A stretch of 64,000 bases of DNA from an uncultured Verrucomicrobia subdivision 3 bacterium. Its GTDB lineage: Bacteria; Verrucomicrobiota; Verrucomicrobiae; Limisphaerales; UBA11358. The translations under genes and the position numbers were made by a program. The DNA lies in NCBI GenBank assembly GCA_903921455.1, contig CAIXPZ010000149.1, positions 1 to 64,000 of the forward strand. Reading direction: 5' to 3'. Within the stretch, counting starts at the first letter, position 1. The number at the start of each line of letters is the position of its first letter. Below the pieces are notes generated by a model, which saw only the letters and a list, made by a program, of their open reading frames with translations, had not been told where the DNA came from and searched no databases. Positions 44,753 through 52,675 of this stretch are shown piece by piece.

Positions 44753-45946
44753 ATGAAAATCACCGACATCAAACTCTACACCATTAAATCCGGCGACACC
44801 GGCGCCCGCGGTGCCGCCATGGGCGAATCGCAATACTGGGGTGGCGGCTGGCAGGCCCAGACGCTCATCTCCAACCCCATGTCAGTTCACCCGAAATACG
44901 CGCGCGTCCGTTCGCTGTGGATGGGCGGCGGGCAGGACCCGTTCGTCATTGAAATTTTCACAGACGAAGGCGTGAGCGGCTTTTGCGCAAACTATGGCGG
45001 GGGCGCATTCGCGTGCAGCGTCATCGAGCAACATCTGAAACGCTTTCTCATCGGCCAGGACCCGTTCAACATCGAACTCATCTGGGATCAGATGAATCGC
45101 TCTACGTTGCCCTACGGCCTCGGCGGTGTCACCAGCATGGCGATGGCCGGCGTGGACATCGCGCTTTACGATTTGGTCGCCAAGGCGCAAAAGCTTCCTG
45201 TCTATAAAATTCTCGGCGGTCAGACCAAGGAATCTATTTCGTGCTACGTCACGATTCATCCGGATTACGTTGATCACTGGCGCGACCGAGGTTTTCTCGG
45301 CGTAAAAATCGCCGCGCCGTGGGGCGTCGAAAGCGGACGTGACGGCATCAAGAAAATGGAAAAACTCATCGGCAAACTCCGCAAGGATCTCGGCGACGAA
45401 ATGGAAATCATGATAGATTGCTATCTCTCGTGGGACATCGAATTTGCCACGCGCGTTGCCGAACGCGTCCGCGATTATGACGTGAAATGGTTTGAAGACC
45501 CGCTGCAAAACGGTTGGGCGACCGAGAACAATCGCATTTTGCGCGACCGCATTTCGCCGATTCTCCTCGCAACCGGCAATTTGGAATACCACCCGAAAGC
45601 GTTCCACGACATCATCCACAACCACGCCACGGACATCATCCAGCCGGAGTTGCAATGGATGGGCGGCATCACGCCCGGCCGCTGGGTCGCCGCGATGGCC
45701 AAGCCTTACGACATGCCGGTCATCCCGCACGGCGCGAGCGTTTATAATTACCACTTCGTGATGGCCAACACGAACTCGCCGTACGCCGAATATTTATCCG
45801 TTGGCAAAGGCGAGGACATCCAGCCGATTTTCAGCGTGCTCGAGGGCGAACCGTTACCGGTGAATGGCAAAGTTACGCTCGACCCGAACAAACCCGGTTT
45901 CGGTGTGGAGCTGAAACGCGAATTGCTCGCAACGTTCAAGGGCTGA
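44753..45946 (+). CDS. L-rhamnonate dehydratase-like enolase-superfamily protein
   Basis: A 397-residue protein aligned by eye with E. coli RhmD along its length: 'QYWGGGWQAQTLISNPMSVHP', 'MIDCYLSWDIEFA', 'VKWFEDPLQ', 'PHGASVYNYHFV' and 'LDPNKPGFGVELKRE'. RhmD dehydrates L-rhamnonate to 2-keto-3-deoxy-rhamnonate. Metal ligands Asp and Glu are present in the first two motifs, but where RhmD has 'TGEHE' this protein has 'TGNLEY', so a Glu thought to be the third metal ligand is Asn. It may still be active with altered specificity. ATG at 44753. Confidence 0.82.
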   Translation: MKITDIKLYTIKSGDTGARGAAMGESQYWGGGWQAQTLISNPMSVHPKYARVRSLWMGGGQDPFVIEIFTDEGVSGFCANYGGGAFACSVIEQHLKRFLIGQDPFNIELIWDQMNRSTLPYGLGGVTSMAMAGVDIALYDLVAKAQKLPVYKILGGQTKESISCYVTIHPDYVDHWRDRGFLGVKIAAPWGVESGRDGIKKMEKLIGKLRKDLGDEMEIMIDCYLSWDIEFATRVAERVRDYDVKWFEDPLQNGWATENNRILRDRISPILLATGNLEYHPKAFHDIIHNHATDIIQPELQWMGGITPGRWVAAMAKPYDMPVIPHGASVYNYHFVMANTNSPYAEYLSVGKGEDIQPIFSVLEGEPLPVNGKVTLDPNKPGFGVELKRELLATFKG

Positions 45947-45948
45947 AT

Positions 45949-47010
45949 ATGAAACCGGTTCGCGTCGGCGTGATTGGTGCGGGATGGTGGGCCACGTTCG
46001 CTCACATTCCCGCCGTCCGGTCACACCCCGAGGCGGAACTGGTTGCCGTGCAAAGCCGCGCGCGCGCCAAAGCAGAAAAAATCGCCCGCGACTTTGGCGC
46101 GAAACACGCCTGCACCGACGTTGAGGAATTGCTGGCGATTCTGGAAATTAATGCCGTCATCGTCGCCTCGACCCCCAACGTCCATTTCACGCAGGCCAAG
46201 GCGGCGCTGGAAAGTGGTCGGCACGTTTTGATCGAAAAACCGATGACGTTCGCCGCCGCCGAGGCGCGCGAACTGGTGGAATTGGCGGCGCAAAAAAATC
46301 TCCAACTCGCCATCAGTTGCCCGTGGCATTTCACGCGGCACGGCATTGAGGCGCGGCGGTTGATTCAGTCCGGCTCGCTCGGCGAAATCAAAATGATTTC
46401 CGTGCTGATGACCAACCCGATTGATAAATTGTTGCGCGGCGTAAACACCTCGCCCACGCATGGCATGACGAACGTGTATGTCGAGCCGCGGCACGGTTCT
46501 TACAACGATCCAGCCATCGCCGGCGGCGGCCAGATCTATTGCCAAGTTGCGCACCCGGCGGCGTATCTGACATTTCTAACCGGCCTGCGTCCGGCGGAAG
46601 TGTTTGCCCGCTTCGACCGGGATGGTTCGCCGAACGACATTTACGACGCGCTCACCATCACGCTGGAAAACGGCGCGCTAGTCTCGATCGCCAGCACCTG
46701 CGCCACGCCGTTGTGTGAGCGCAATTACGAAGTGCGAATATTCGGCAGCCAAGCCATCCTGCAACTGGAACTCTGGCGCGGCACGATGACGCAGATTGAT
46801 TTCGCTAACAAGCGAGCCGAATTTCCCCCGCTTGCCGAAAACGAAATTTACCCCGCACAATCGCCCACGTTGAATTTCATTGATGCGATTTCCGGCAAAG
46901 CCCCGAACGGTTCGCCCGGCGACCTGGGGCTCGCATCCATGGAAATCATCGAAGCCGCCTGCGCCTCGGCCGCGCATGGAAAAAATGTCCCCGTCCGCAA
47001 TTGGAAATGA
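45949..47010 (+). CDS. Gfo/Idh/MocA-family oxidoreductase
   Basis: A 353-residue NAD(P)-dependent sugar oxidoreductase with 'RVGVIGAGWWATFAHIPAV' and the catalytic 'EKPMTFAAAEA' (Lys), followed by a C-terminal beta-sheet domain with 'HPAAYLTFLTGLRP'. Such enzymes oxidise cyclitols, sugars or derivatives. It follows the dehydratase by two bases and overlaps the next gene by four, so it belongs to the same transcript. Its sugar substrate is unknown. Confidence 0.87.
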   Translation: MKPVRVGVIGAGWWATFAHIPAVRSHPEAELVAVQSRARAKAEKIARDFGAKHACTDVEELLAILEINAVIVASTPNVHFTQAKAALESGRHVLIEKPMTFAAAEARELVELAAQKNLQLAISCPWHFTRHGIEARRLIQSGSLGEIKMISVLMTNPIDKLLRGVNTSPTHGMTNVYVEPRHGSYNDPAIAGGGQIYCQVAHPAAYLTFLTGLRPAEVFARFDRDGSPNDIYDALTITLENGALVSIASTCATPLCERNYEVRIFGSQAILQLELWRGTMTQIDFANKRAEFPPLAENEIYPAQSPTLNFIDAISGKAPNGSPGDLGLASMEIIEAACASAAHGKNVPVRNWK

Positions 47011-48185
47011 GCCCGCCCGCTCCACTTACCGGCATCGCTTGGGACCACAGCCGCGCATTACCACCACTCGTCGCCACCGCGCAGCGCTACGAGGAAACGC
47101 ACCGCGGCCTCCGCATCCATTGGCAAAAACGCACACTGGACGAATTCGGCCATGCGCCGATTGACGTGCTGGCGCAGAAATTTGACCTCATCGTCATTGA
47201 CCATCCGTGGGCGGGATTTTGCTTCGAGAAAAATCTCGTGCTCGATCTCGCGCAAATCGCGCTGCCGGAAAAGCTCGCCGAGCTGAAACAGAATTCCATC
47301 GGCCCGACGTTTGCGAGCTACGTCTGGCAAAATAAAATCCTCGCCCTGCCGATTGACGCCGCCACGCCGGCACCGAGTTGGCGGCCGGATTTGCTCGAAC
47401 GTGCCGGCGTCCAGCCGCCGCAGACGTGGGCCGAAGCCGTGGCGCTCGCGCGCCGCAAGCTGGCGGTGATGCCTGGCTTCAACGCGGATTTATTTCTGCA
47501 TTTTGTCATGCTCGTAAAAGCGCTCGGCGCTGAACCCTGCGCCGACCACACAAAAATTGCGCCGCGCGAAATCATGCAGCGCGCCGCCGAGCGGCTGCGC
47601 GAATTGACCGAGCCGATGCCGCGCGCGATTTTCGAGCTGAATCCCATTCTCGTCGCCGAACGCATGACGACGACGGATGATTTCGTGTGGAACGCCTTTG
47701 CCTACACTTATAACAATTACGCGCGTCCGCATTTCGCGGCGAAGCAATTGCGGTTTGGAAATTTAATTTCACTCGAACCCGGAGGCCCGCGTTTGCGCAG
47801 CGTGCTGGGCGGAACTGGCATTGCCATTTCTGCGCACTGCAAAAACGTCGCCGCCGCGCTCGACTACGCGCTGTTCGTCGCGAGCGGCAGCACGCAAAAA
47901 GGAATTTATGTTCACGCCGGTGGCCAGTCGTCGCATCGCGCCGCGTGGAACGACCCGCTGGCGGATGAATTGTGCGGCGGGTTTTTCCGCGACACGCGGC
48001 TAACGCAAGCCGAAGCCATCGTCCGGCCGCGCTACAGCGGCTACGTCGCGCTGCAAACGGATGGCGGCAAAGCCTTGCAGGAATTTTTGCGCGACGGCCG
48101 CAGTCTTCCGGCGGTGCTCGACAAGCTCGATACGCTTTACCGCGAGTCGCGGATGCGCGGCGGCAAGGATTTTCAAACCAACTGA
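47007..48185 (+). CDS. Solute-binding-protein-like cytosolic protein
   Basis: A 392-residue protein with the layout of family-1 carbohydrate substrate-binding proteins: 'DLIVIDHPWAGFCF', 'LALPIDAATPAPSWRPDLLERAG', 'QTWAEAVALARRK' and 'LGGTGIAISAHCKNVAAA', the last being typical of the hinge region. It has no signal peptide or lipobox from any possible start, and no permease or ATPase gene is present. It may bind a sugar or acid in the cytosol as a sensor, carrier or moonlighting enzyme. The ATG at 47007 overlaps the previous stop. Confidence 0.7.
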   Translation: MSPPAPLTGIAWDHSRALPPLVATAQRYEETHRGLRIHWQKRTLDEFGHAPIDVLAQKFDLIVIDHPWAGFCFEKNLVLDLAQIALPEKLAELKQNSIGPTFASYVWQNKILALPIDAATPAPSWRPDLLERAGVQPPQTWAEAVALARRKLAVMPGFNADLFLHFVMLVKALGAEPCADHTKIAPREIMQRAAERLRELTEPMPRAIFELNPILVAERMTTTDDFVWNAFAYTYNNYARPHFAAKQLRFGNLISLEPGGPRLRSVLGGTGIAISAHCKNVAAALDYALFVASGSTQKGIYVHAGGQSSHRAAWNDPLADELCGGFFRDTRLTQAEAIVRPRYSGYVALQTDGGKALQEFLRDGRSLPAVLDKLDTLYRESRMRGGKDFQTN

Positions 48186-48188
48186 CGC

Positions 48189-49037
48189 ATGAAACTGAAA
48201 TTAAGTTGCACCGATTTTTCGTTTCCGCTGCTGGCGCACGAACAGGCGCTGGCCGCCATCGCCCTGCTTGGCTTGCGCGGCGCGGACATCGGTTTGTTTG
48301 AAGGCCACGGCCATCTCAAGCCGAGTGCCGAACTGAAAAAGCCCGCTGCCAGTGGCGCAAAACTGAAACGCCGTTTGTCGGCGCACGGATTGGTGGCGGC
48401 GGATATATTTTTGCAAATCCACGCGGGCTTCGTCGAGTTTGCCATCAACCATCCCGACGCCAAACGGCGCAAGTTTGCGTGCGAACAATTTTTGTGCGCG
48501 CTGGATTACGCCAATGCCGCCGGCGCGGAACACGTCACGATTTTGCCGGGCGTCACTTTTGCGAACGAGTCGCGCGAAAAATCCCTGGCCCGCAGCGCCG
48601 AGGAATTGAACTGGCGCGTGGCGCAGGCCAAAGCGGCCAAGCTCCCGCTCGCCGTCGAGCCGCACGTCGGCTCGCTCACGGACACGCCGGAGCAAGCGCT
48701 GGATTTGGTGAAGCGTGTGCCCGGCCTTGGTTTCACGTTGGATTATGCGCATTTTACCCGCGCCGGAATTTCCGACGCGCGCATCGAGCCGCTGACCCAA
48801 TTTGCCACGCATCTGCACGCACGCACCGCGCGTCGCGGACGCCTGCAAGCCCCGCTGAAAGAAAACACGATTAATTTTCCGCGCGTCGTGAAGGCGCTCG
48901 CGCAGCAGAAATTCAGCGGCTGGATCGCCCTGGAATATGTGTGGATTGACTGGGAATATTGCAACGAAGTGGATATTATTTCTGAAACCGTGCAGTTGAA
49001 AAATCTGCTGGCCGCAGCGGCGGCGAAAAATAAATGA
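48189..49037 (+). CDS. Sugar phosphate isomerase/epimerase-type TIM-barrel protein
   Basis: A 282-residue member of the xylose isomerase-like (AP endonuclease family 2) fold. Metal-site residues are suggested by 'VEPHVGSL' (Glu and His), 'LDYAHFT' (Asp and His), 'ATHLHARTA' and 'WIALEYVW' (Glu). The family includes sugar isomerases, epimerases and myo-inosose dehydratases. In this transcript it may isomerise the deoxyhexose or an acid derivative. Its stop overlaps the next aldolase start by four bases. Confidence 0.83.
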   Translation: MKLKLSCTDFSFPLLAHEQALAAIALLGLRGADIGLFEGHGHLKPSAELKKPAASGAKLKRRLSAHGLVAADIFLQIHAGFVEFAINHPDAKRRKFACEQFLCALDYANAAGAEHVTILPGVTFANESREKSLARSAEELNWRVAQAKAAKLPLAVEPHVGSLTDTPEQALDLVKRVPGLGFTLDYAHFTRAGISDARIEPLTQFATHLHARTARRGRLQAPLKENTINFPRVVKALAQQKFSGWIALEYVWIDWEYCNEVDIISETVQLKNLLAAAAAKNK

Positions 49038-50047
49038 GCAAAATTTCCGGCATCTATACTCCGAACATCGTTCCGTTCAACGACGACCACTCGCTCAACG
49101 AGGGCGAGTTGCGACGGCTGACGGCGTGGCTCATTGAGAAGGGCGTCCACGGACTTTATCCCAATGGCAGCACCGGCGAATTTATCCGTTTGAGTTTTGA
49201 AGACCGGCTGCGCGTGGTGAAAATCATGGCGGAGGAAAATCGCGGCCGGCTGCCGATTCTTGCGGGCGCAGCGGAGCCGAACTCCGATCAGGTGTTGCAG
49301 GCGTGCCAGTTTTATGCCGATCTTGGCTGTCGCGCGGTGAGTCTGACCGGACCGTATTACTACAAAGTTTCGCAGGAAAGCATCGAAAAATATTTCCGCG
49401 AGCTCGCAGCGAAATCACCGATTGATATTTTACTCTACAACATTCCGCAGTTCTCGAATGAAATCAGTCTGCCGGTGGTGCAGCGGCTGGCGCTGGATTG
49501 CCCGCGCATCATCGGCATCAAGGATTCGAGCCGCGACTTTCCTCGCTTCTGCACGATGCTGGCGCAGATTAAGCCGCAGCGGCCGGACTTTGTGTGCTTC
49601 AGTGGCACGGAGGAAATTTTGTATCCTAGCCTGGTCATGGGCGGCGACGGCGGGACGATTGCCAGCTCGGGCGTAATGCCGGAAGTGATCGTGAAATTAT
49701 ACAACGACTTTCTCGCAGGTAACCACGCCGAATGCCGGCGGGTGCAGTTGAAAATTCAGGACATCATCGGAGCAATGTTTGCGGCGGGAAATTTTCCGGA
49801 AGGCTTTCGCGCGGCGGTTTCGTTGCGCGGGTTTAATCCCGGCCCGCCGCGTTTCCCCATGAGCATGGCTGAACTGGCTAATCTGGAAGAGGCGAAAGGC
49901 AAGCTGGCTTGTCTGCTCGGCGAATGTGGTTATGCTGAAGCCGCCCGTGAATGTGAGTTGCGGCGGGCAAGTTCAACCAATGTTCGGCCCCCGGTATGGG
50001 ATGTGAATTCCATCGTGGCGGCCGTGGTGAAGGATTTAAAACCATGA
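49034..50047 (+). CDS. DapA-family aldolase (second) with probable encapsulation peptide
   Basis: A 337-residue paralogue of the aldolase at 42702. Lys163 in 'IGIKDSSRD' forms the Schiff base and Tyr135 in 'YNIPQF' is the catalytic Tyr; '[11 protein letters not shown]' is the pyruvate site. After the barrel (end near residue 305) comes a ~25-residue extension ending '[17 protein letters not shown]', which aligns in its hydrophobic pattern with the tail of the first aldolase though the residues differ. The gene starts in overlap with the isomerase and ends in overlap (ATGA) with the BMC shell gene. Confidence 0.88.
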   Translation: MSKISGIYTPNIVPFNDDHSLNEGELRRLTAWLIEKGVHGLYPNGSTGEFIRLSFEDRLRVVKIMAEENRGRLPILAGAAEPNSDQVLQACQFYADLGCRAVSLTGPYYYKVSQESIEKYFRELAAKSPIDILLYNIPQFSNEISLPVVQRLALDCPRIIGIKDSSRDFPRFCTMLAQIKPQRPDFVCFSGTEEILYPSLVMGGDGGTIASSGVMPEVIVKLYNDFLAGNHAECRRVQLKIQDIIGAMFAAGNFPEGFRAAVSLRGFNPGPPRFPMSMAELANLEEAKGKLACLLGECGYAEAARECELRRASSTNVRPPVWDVNSIVAAVVKDLKP

Positions 50048-50667
50048 CCGCACTTGGCTTCATCGAGATTCCGTTCCTCAGCGTCGCGGCGGTCATTGCC
50101 GACGCGGCGGCCAAGGCGGCGCGCGTTTCCATCCTCGGCTTCGAAGCGACGGGGAACGAAAACATATTGATCCGGCTCAGTGGCGGCGGCGTTTCGGATG
50201 TTGAAGCGGCCCTGGCCGCAGCGGATGAAGCGGCGACGCGTCTCGGCTCGGTCGCCATCGTGCAAGCCATCGCGCGTCCCGCTGGGGGGATGAATGCCAT
50301 GATTAATTTTCCGAACGCCAACAACCCGCTTTACGGCGGGCGCGACCAGTTTTTACCAACCGATTTTCAAAACCCAAAAAACCAAACTATGAGCAACAAA
50401 CAAGAAGCCTTGGGCATCCTCGAAACGCAGGGACTGACCGCCATTCTCGAAGCCACAGACGCCATGCTGAAATCGGCCAATGTCACGCTGGTCGGCAAGG
50501 AAAAGATCGGTGCGGCCTACGTCACGGTCATCGTGAAAGGCGACGTCGCCGCTGTGACGGCGGCCGTGGATGCTGGCGCAAAAGCCGTCGGCCAACTCGG
50601 CAAATTGATCGCCGCCCATGTCATCGCGCGGCCGCATGACGACTTGACGGCGCTGTTGCCGAAGTAA
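50044..50667 (+). CDS. Tandem bacterial microcompartment (BMC) shell protein
   Basis: Two BMC domains lie in one frame. Domain 1 (1-80) starts '[21 protein letters not shown]'. Domain 2 (about 119-205) has '[22 protein letters not shown]', '[21 protein letters not shown]' and 'VIARPHDD', a standard PduA/EutM-like BMC-H. Both have the standard, not permuted, order. Between them is a ~35-residue linker rich in Asn/Pro. An ATG at 50389 (Met116) could also start domain 2 alone, but its upstream DNA has no clear ribosome-binding site. The gene overlaps the second aldolase stop by four bases. Confidence 0.88.
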   Translation: MTALGFIEIPFLSVAAVIADAAAKAARVSILGFEATGNENILIRLSGGGVSDVEAALAAADEAATRLGSVAIVQAIARPAGGMNAMINFPNANNPLYGGRDQFLPTDFQNPKNQTMSNKQEALGILETQGLTAILEATDAMLKSANVTLVGKEKIGAAYVTVIVKGDVAAVTAAVDAGAKAVGQLGKLIAAHVIARPHDDLTALLPK

Positions 50668-50686
50668 TTTTTAGGTTGTTCCGCTG

Positions 50687-51067
50687 ATGCCGCCGAAACC
50701 CAGATATTCCGCCCGCTCCCGCGTCTTGTCGCAGTGGCGTGGCGTGGATTATGCGCCGCTGGAAGTCGCCCGCACCTTGCCCGCGCGCCTGCCGGGCGAA
50801 GTGTTGCCTGCGTTGCTGAAAGATTTAAAACTGGATCTGCGCCAGGCCGAGGCGGAAGTCGTCAAAGTTTGGAACGCGTTGATTGATCCGGTCGTTACCG
50901 CGCACGCGCAGCCGGCCAACTTGCACAAGGGCACGCTGTTCGTGAACGTGGACAGCAGCGTGTGGCTCACGGAAATCGTCCGCTACCGGCGCAAGGAAAT
51001 CATCGAACGACTCCAGCACAGCTTCGGCAAATCGGTCATCCAGAAAATTTCCTTTCGCATCGGGTGA
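50687..51067 (+). CDS. DUF721/DciA-like protein
   Basis: A 126-residue protein with the DUF721 core: 'GTLFVNVDSSVWLTEIVRYRRKEIIERLQ' (a Trp and Leu/Arg pattern that binds DNA or DnaB) and a C-terminal 'VIQKISFRIG'. DciA members load the replicative helicase in bacteria without DnaC; whether this one does so is inference. It starts 19 bases after the shell gene and is probably not part of that pathway. Confidence 0.82.
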   Translation: MPPKPRYSARSRVLSQWRGVDYAPLEVARTLPARLPGEVLPALLKDLKLDLRQAEAEVVKVWNALIDPVVTAHAQPANLHKGTLFVNVDSSVWLTEIVRYRRKEIIERLQHSFGKSVIQKISFRIG

Positions 51068-51092
51068 TCGGTCGGTGCGGCGGCCGGCCACG

Positions 51093-51596
51093 TTATCGCA
51101 TCAGCTTCATTTGCGCAGGGGTGAGCAGCCACGCGAACAGCGCGCATTTCCCCGACCGGATTTTTTCAATTTTCAATTTTGCCAAACCACCCTTTTTCAA
51201 CGCGAATCCGCCGCCGGCCTGGCCGGTGACGAGGAGCGAAATCAATTCGTTGAGATCGGGCTCATGGCCGACGAGCAACACATTTTCCGGTGCCGGTTTT
51301 AGTCCGCCGATCTTTTGAATCAACTTTTTGGCGCCCCCGCCAGGCTTGAGTTCGTTAGCAAGGGCGAGGCGTTGCTCCAATTTAAATTCCGCTGTGATGA
51401 TTTCGGCCGTCTGGCGGGCGCGCACAAGCTGGCTGGAGAGAATGGTGTCGAATCGCAATTCCATCGCCCGCATGGCCTTGGCGACGGCGCGCAACTGTCT
51501 TCTCCCTTTGCGCGTGATGGGCCTGGCCTCGTCATTGGCAGCATCAAATTCATCGCGTTCCACCGCAATACCGTGGCGCAGAAGAAACAGGTTCAT
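51093..51596 (-). CDS. SixA-like phosphohistidine phosphatase
   Basis: A 167-residue histidine phosphatase of the SixA/phosphoglycerate mutase superfamily: 'LFLLRHGIAVER' with catalytic His8, 'RPITRKGRRQLRAVAKAM', 'LSSQLVRARQTAEII' and 'VLLVGHEPDLNEL' with the second His. The length matches SixA. It may dephosphorylate a phosphohistidine relay protein. Start at 51596 gives the family N-terminus; an upstream extension to 51647 looks non-conserved. Confidence 0.88.
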   Translation of the reverse strand: MNLFLLRHGIAVERDEFDAANDEARPITRKGRRQLRAVAKAMRAMELRFDTILSSQLVRARQTAEIITAEFKLEQRLALANELKPGGGAKKLIQKIGGLKPAPENVLLVGHEPDLNELISLLVTGQAGGGFALKKGGLAKLKIEKIRSGKCALFAWLLTPAQMKLMR

Positions 51597-51692
51597 GCCG
51601 AAACCATACACCGTGCCATGCCGTTTGCAATGTCCGCGAAATGTCACAATTTAGCTTTTGGTTTAACTGTGAGAATTTTTTAATCTTCTGCA

Positions 51693-52631
51693 ATGCAAAC
51701 CGCGCGCCGCGCCGTCATTGACGTTGGCACCAATTCGGTCAAGCTGCTCATCGCCGATGTGGTGGGGGCGGATGTGCGTCCGGTGCATGAGGAAAGCCGA
51801 CAGACGCGGCTGGGCAAGGGCTTCTACGAAACGCACCAGCTCCAGCCCGAACCCATCGCTCGCACCGCCGAGGCCGTCTGGGAATTTTCCGAGACCGCCC
51901 GTGGCCGCAGCGCGGAATCCATCCGCGTCATCGCCACCAGCGCCGCCCGGGACGCGATTAACCCACGCGATTTGACGAACGCTATCGAGCGCACCTCTGG
52001 TTTGAAGACGGAGATCATCACCGGTGCCCGCGAGGCGGAGTGGGCGTTTCAAGGCGTGGCGACGGACGCAGAGCTGGCCCGGCATCCATTACTACTGCTC
52101 GATGTTGGCGGGGGCAGCACCGAATTCATTCTCGGTCACGGCAAGGAAAAAAGCTTTGCACACAGCTTTCCGCTCGGCACGGTGCGATTGCTGGAAAAAT
52201 TTCCGCACAGTGATCCGCCGACAATCGTGGAATTCACAATCTGCCGCGATTGGGTAAGAAACCTGTTTCAGGCGGAGGTCTGGCCGTTGCTGGAACCGGC
52301 CTTGCTCCACGAAAAAAAAGCCGGTGAAGTCAAACTAGTTGGCACCGGCGGCACGACGAGCATTCTGGCACGCGTCGAGAAAAAGCTCGACCGTTTCGAC
52401 CGCGATAAAATCGAGCAGACGGTTTTGACTTTGGAACAAGTTATCGCGCACCGCAAAAAACTATGGAGTCTCCCGCTGGCCGAACGTAAGGAAGTCCCCG
52501 GCCTGCCGAAACTCCGCGCGGATGTCATTCTCACCGGCGTATTAATTTACGAGGCCGTGATGGAGGAATTCGGCTTTCAACAACTGCGGATCAGCACGCG
52601 CGGCCTGCGCTTCGCCGCCGTCATGGATTAA
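51693..52631 (+). CDS. Exopolyphosphatase / Ppx-GppA phosphatase
   Basis: A 312-residue member of the Ppx/GppA family of the actin-like ATPase fold, which hydrolyses polyphosphate or pppGpp. Signatures: 'VIDVGTNSVKLLIADV' (phosphate 1), 'VIATSAARDAINPRDL' and 'LLLDVGGGSTEFILGHG'. It lacks the extra C-terminal domain of E. coli Ppx, as do many short homologues. It is divergent from the SixA-like gene. Confidence 0.88.
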   Translation: MQTARRAVIDVGTNSVKLLIADVVGADVRPVHEESRQTRLGKGFYETHQLQPEPIARTAEAVWEFSETARGRSAESIRVIATSAARDAINPRDLTNAIERTSGLKTEIITGAREAEWAFQGVATDAELARHPLLLLDVGGGSTEFILGHGKEKSFAHSFPLGTVRLLEKFPHSDPPTIVEFTICRDWVRNLFQAEVWPLLEPALLHEKKAGEVKLVGTGGTTSILARVEKKLDRFDRDKIEQTVLTLEQVIAHRKKLWSLPLAERKEVPGLPKLRADVILTGVLIYEAVMEEFGFQQLRISTRGLRFAAVMD

Positions 52632-52675
52632 TTTTTTGCCGACCGGGGCGTTCTCTGTGACTCTATGGCGAAACT

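Noticed and set aside
47007..48185. Called as part of an ABC importer
   Set aside because: There is no export signal and no permease or ATPase nearby.
50687..51067. Considered as a BMC vertex (BMC-P) protein because it follows the shell gene
   Set aside because: The sequence fits DUF721/DciA and lacks any CcmL/EutN motif.
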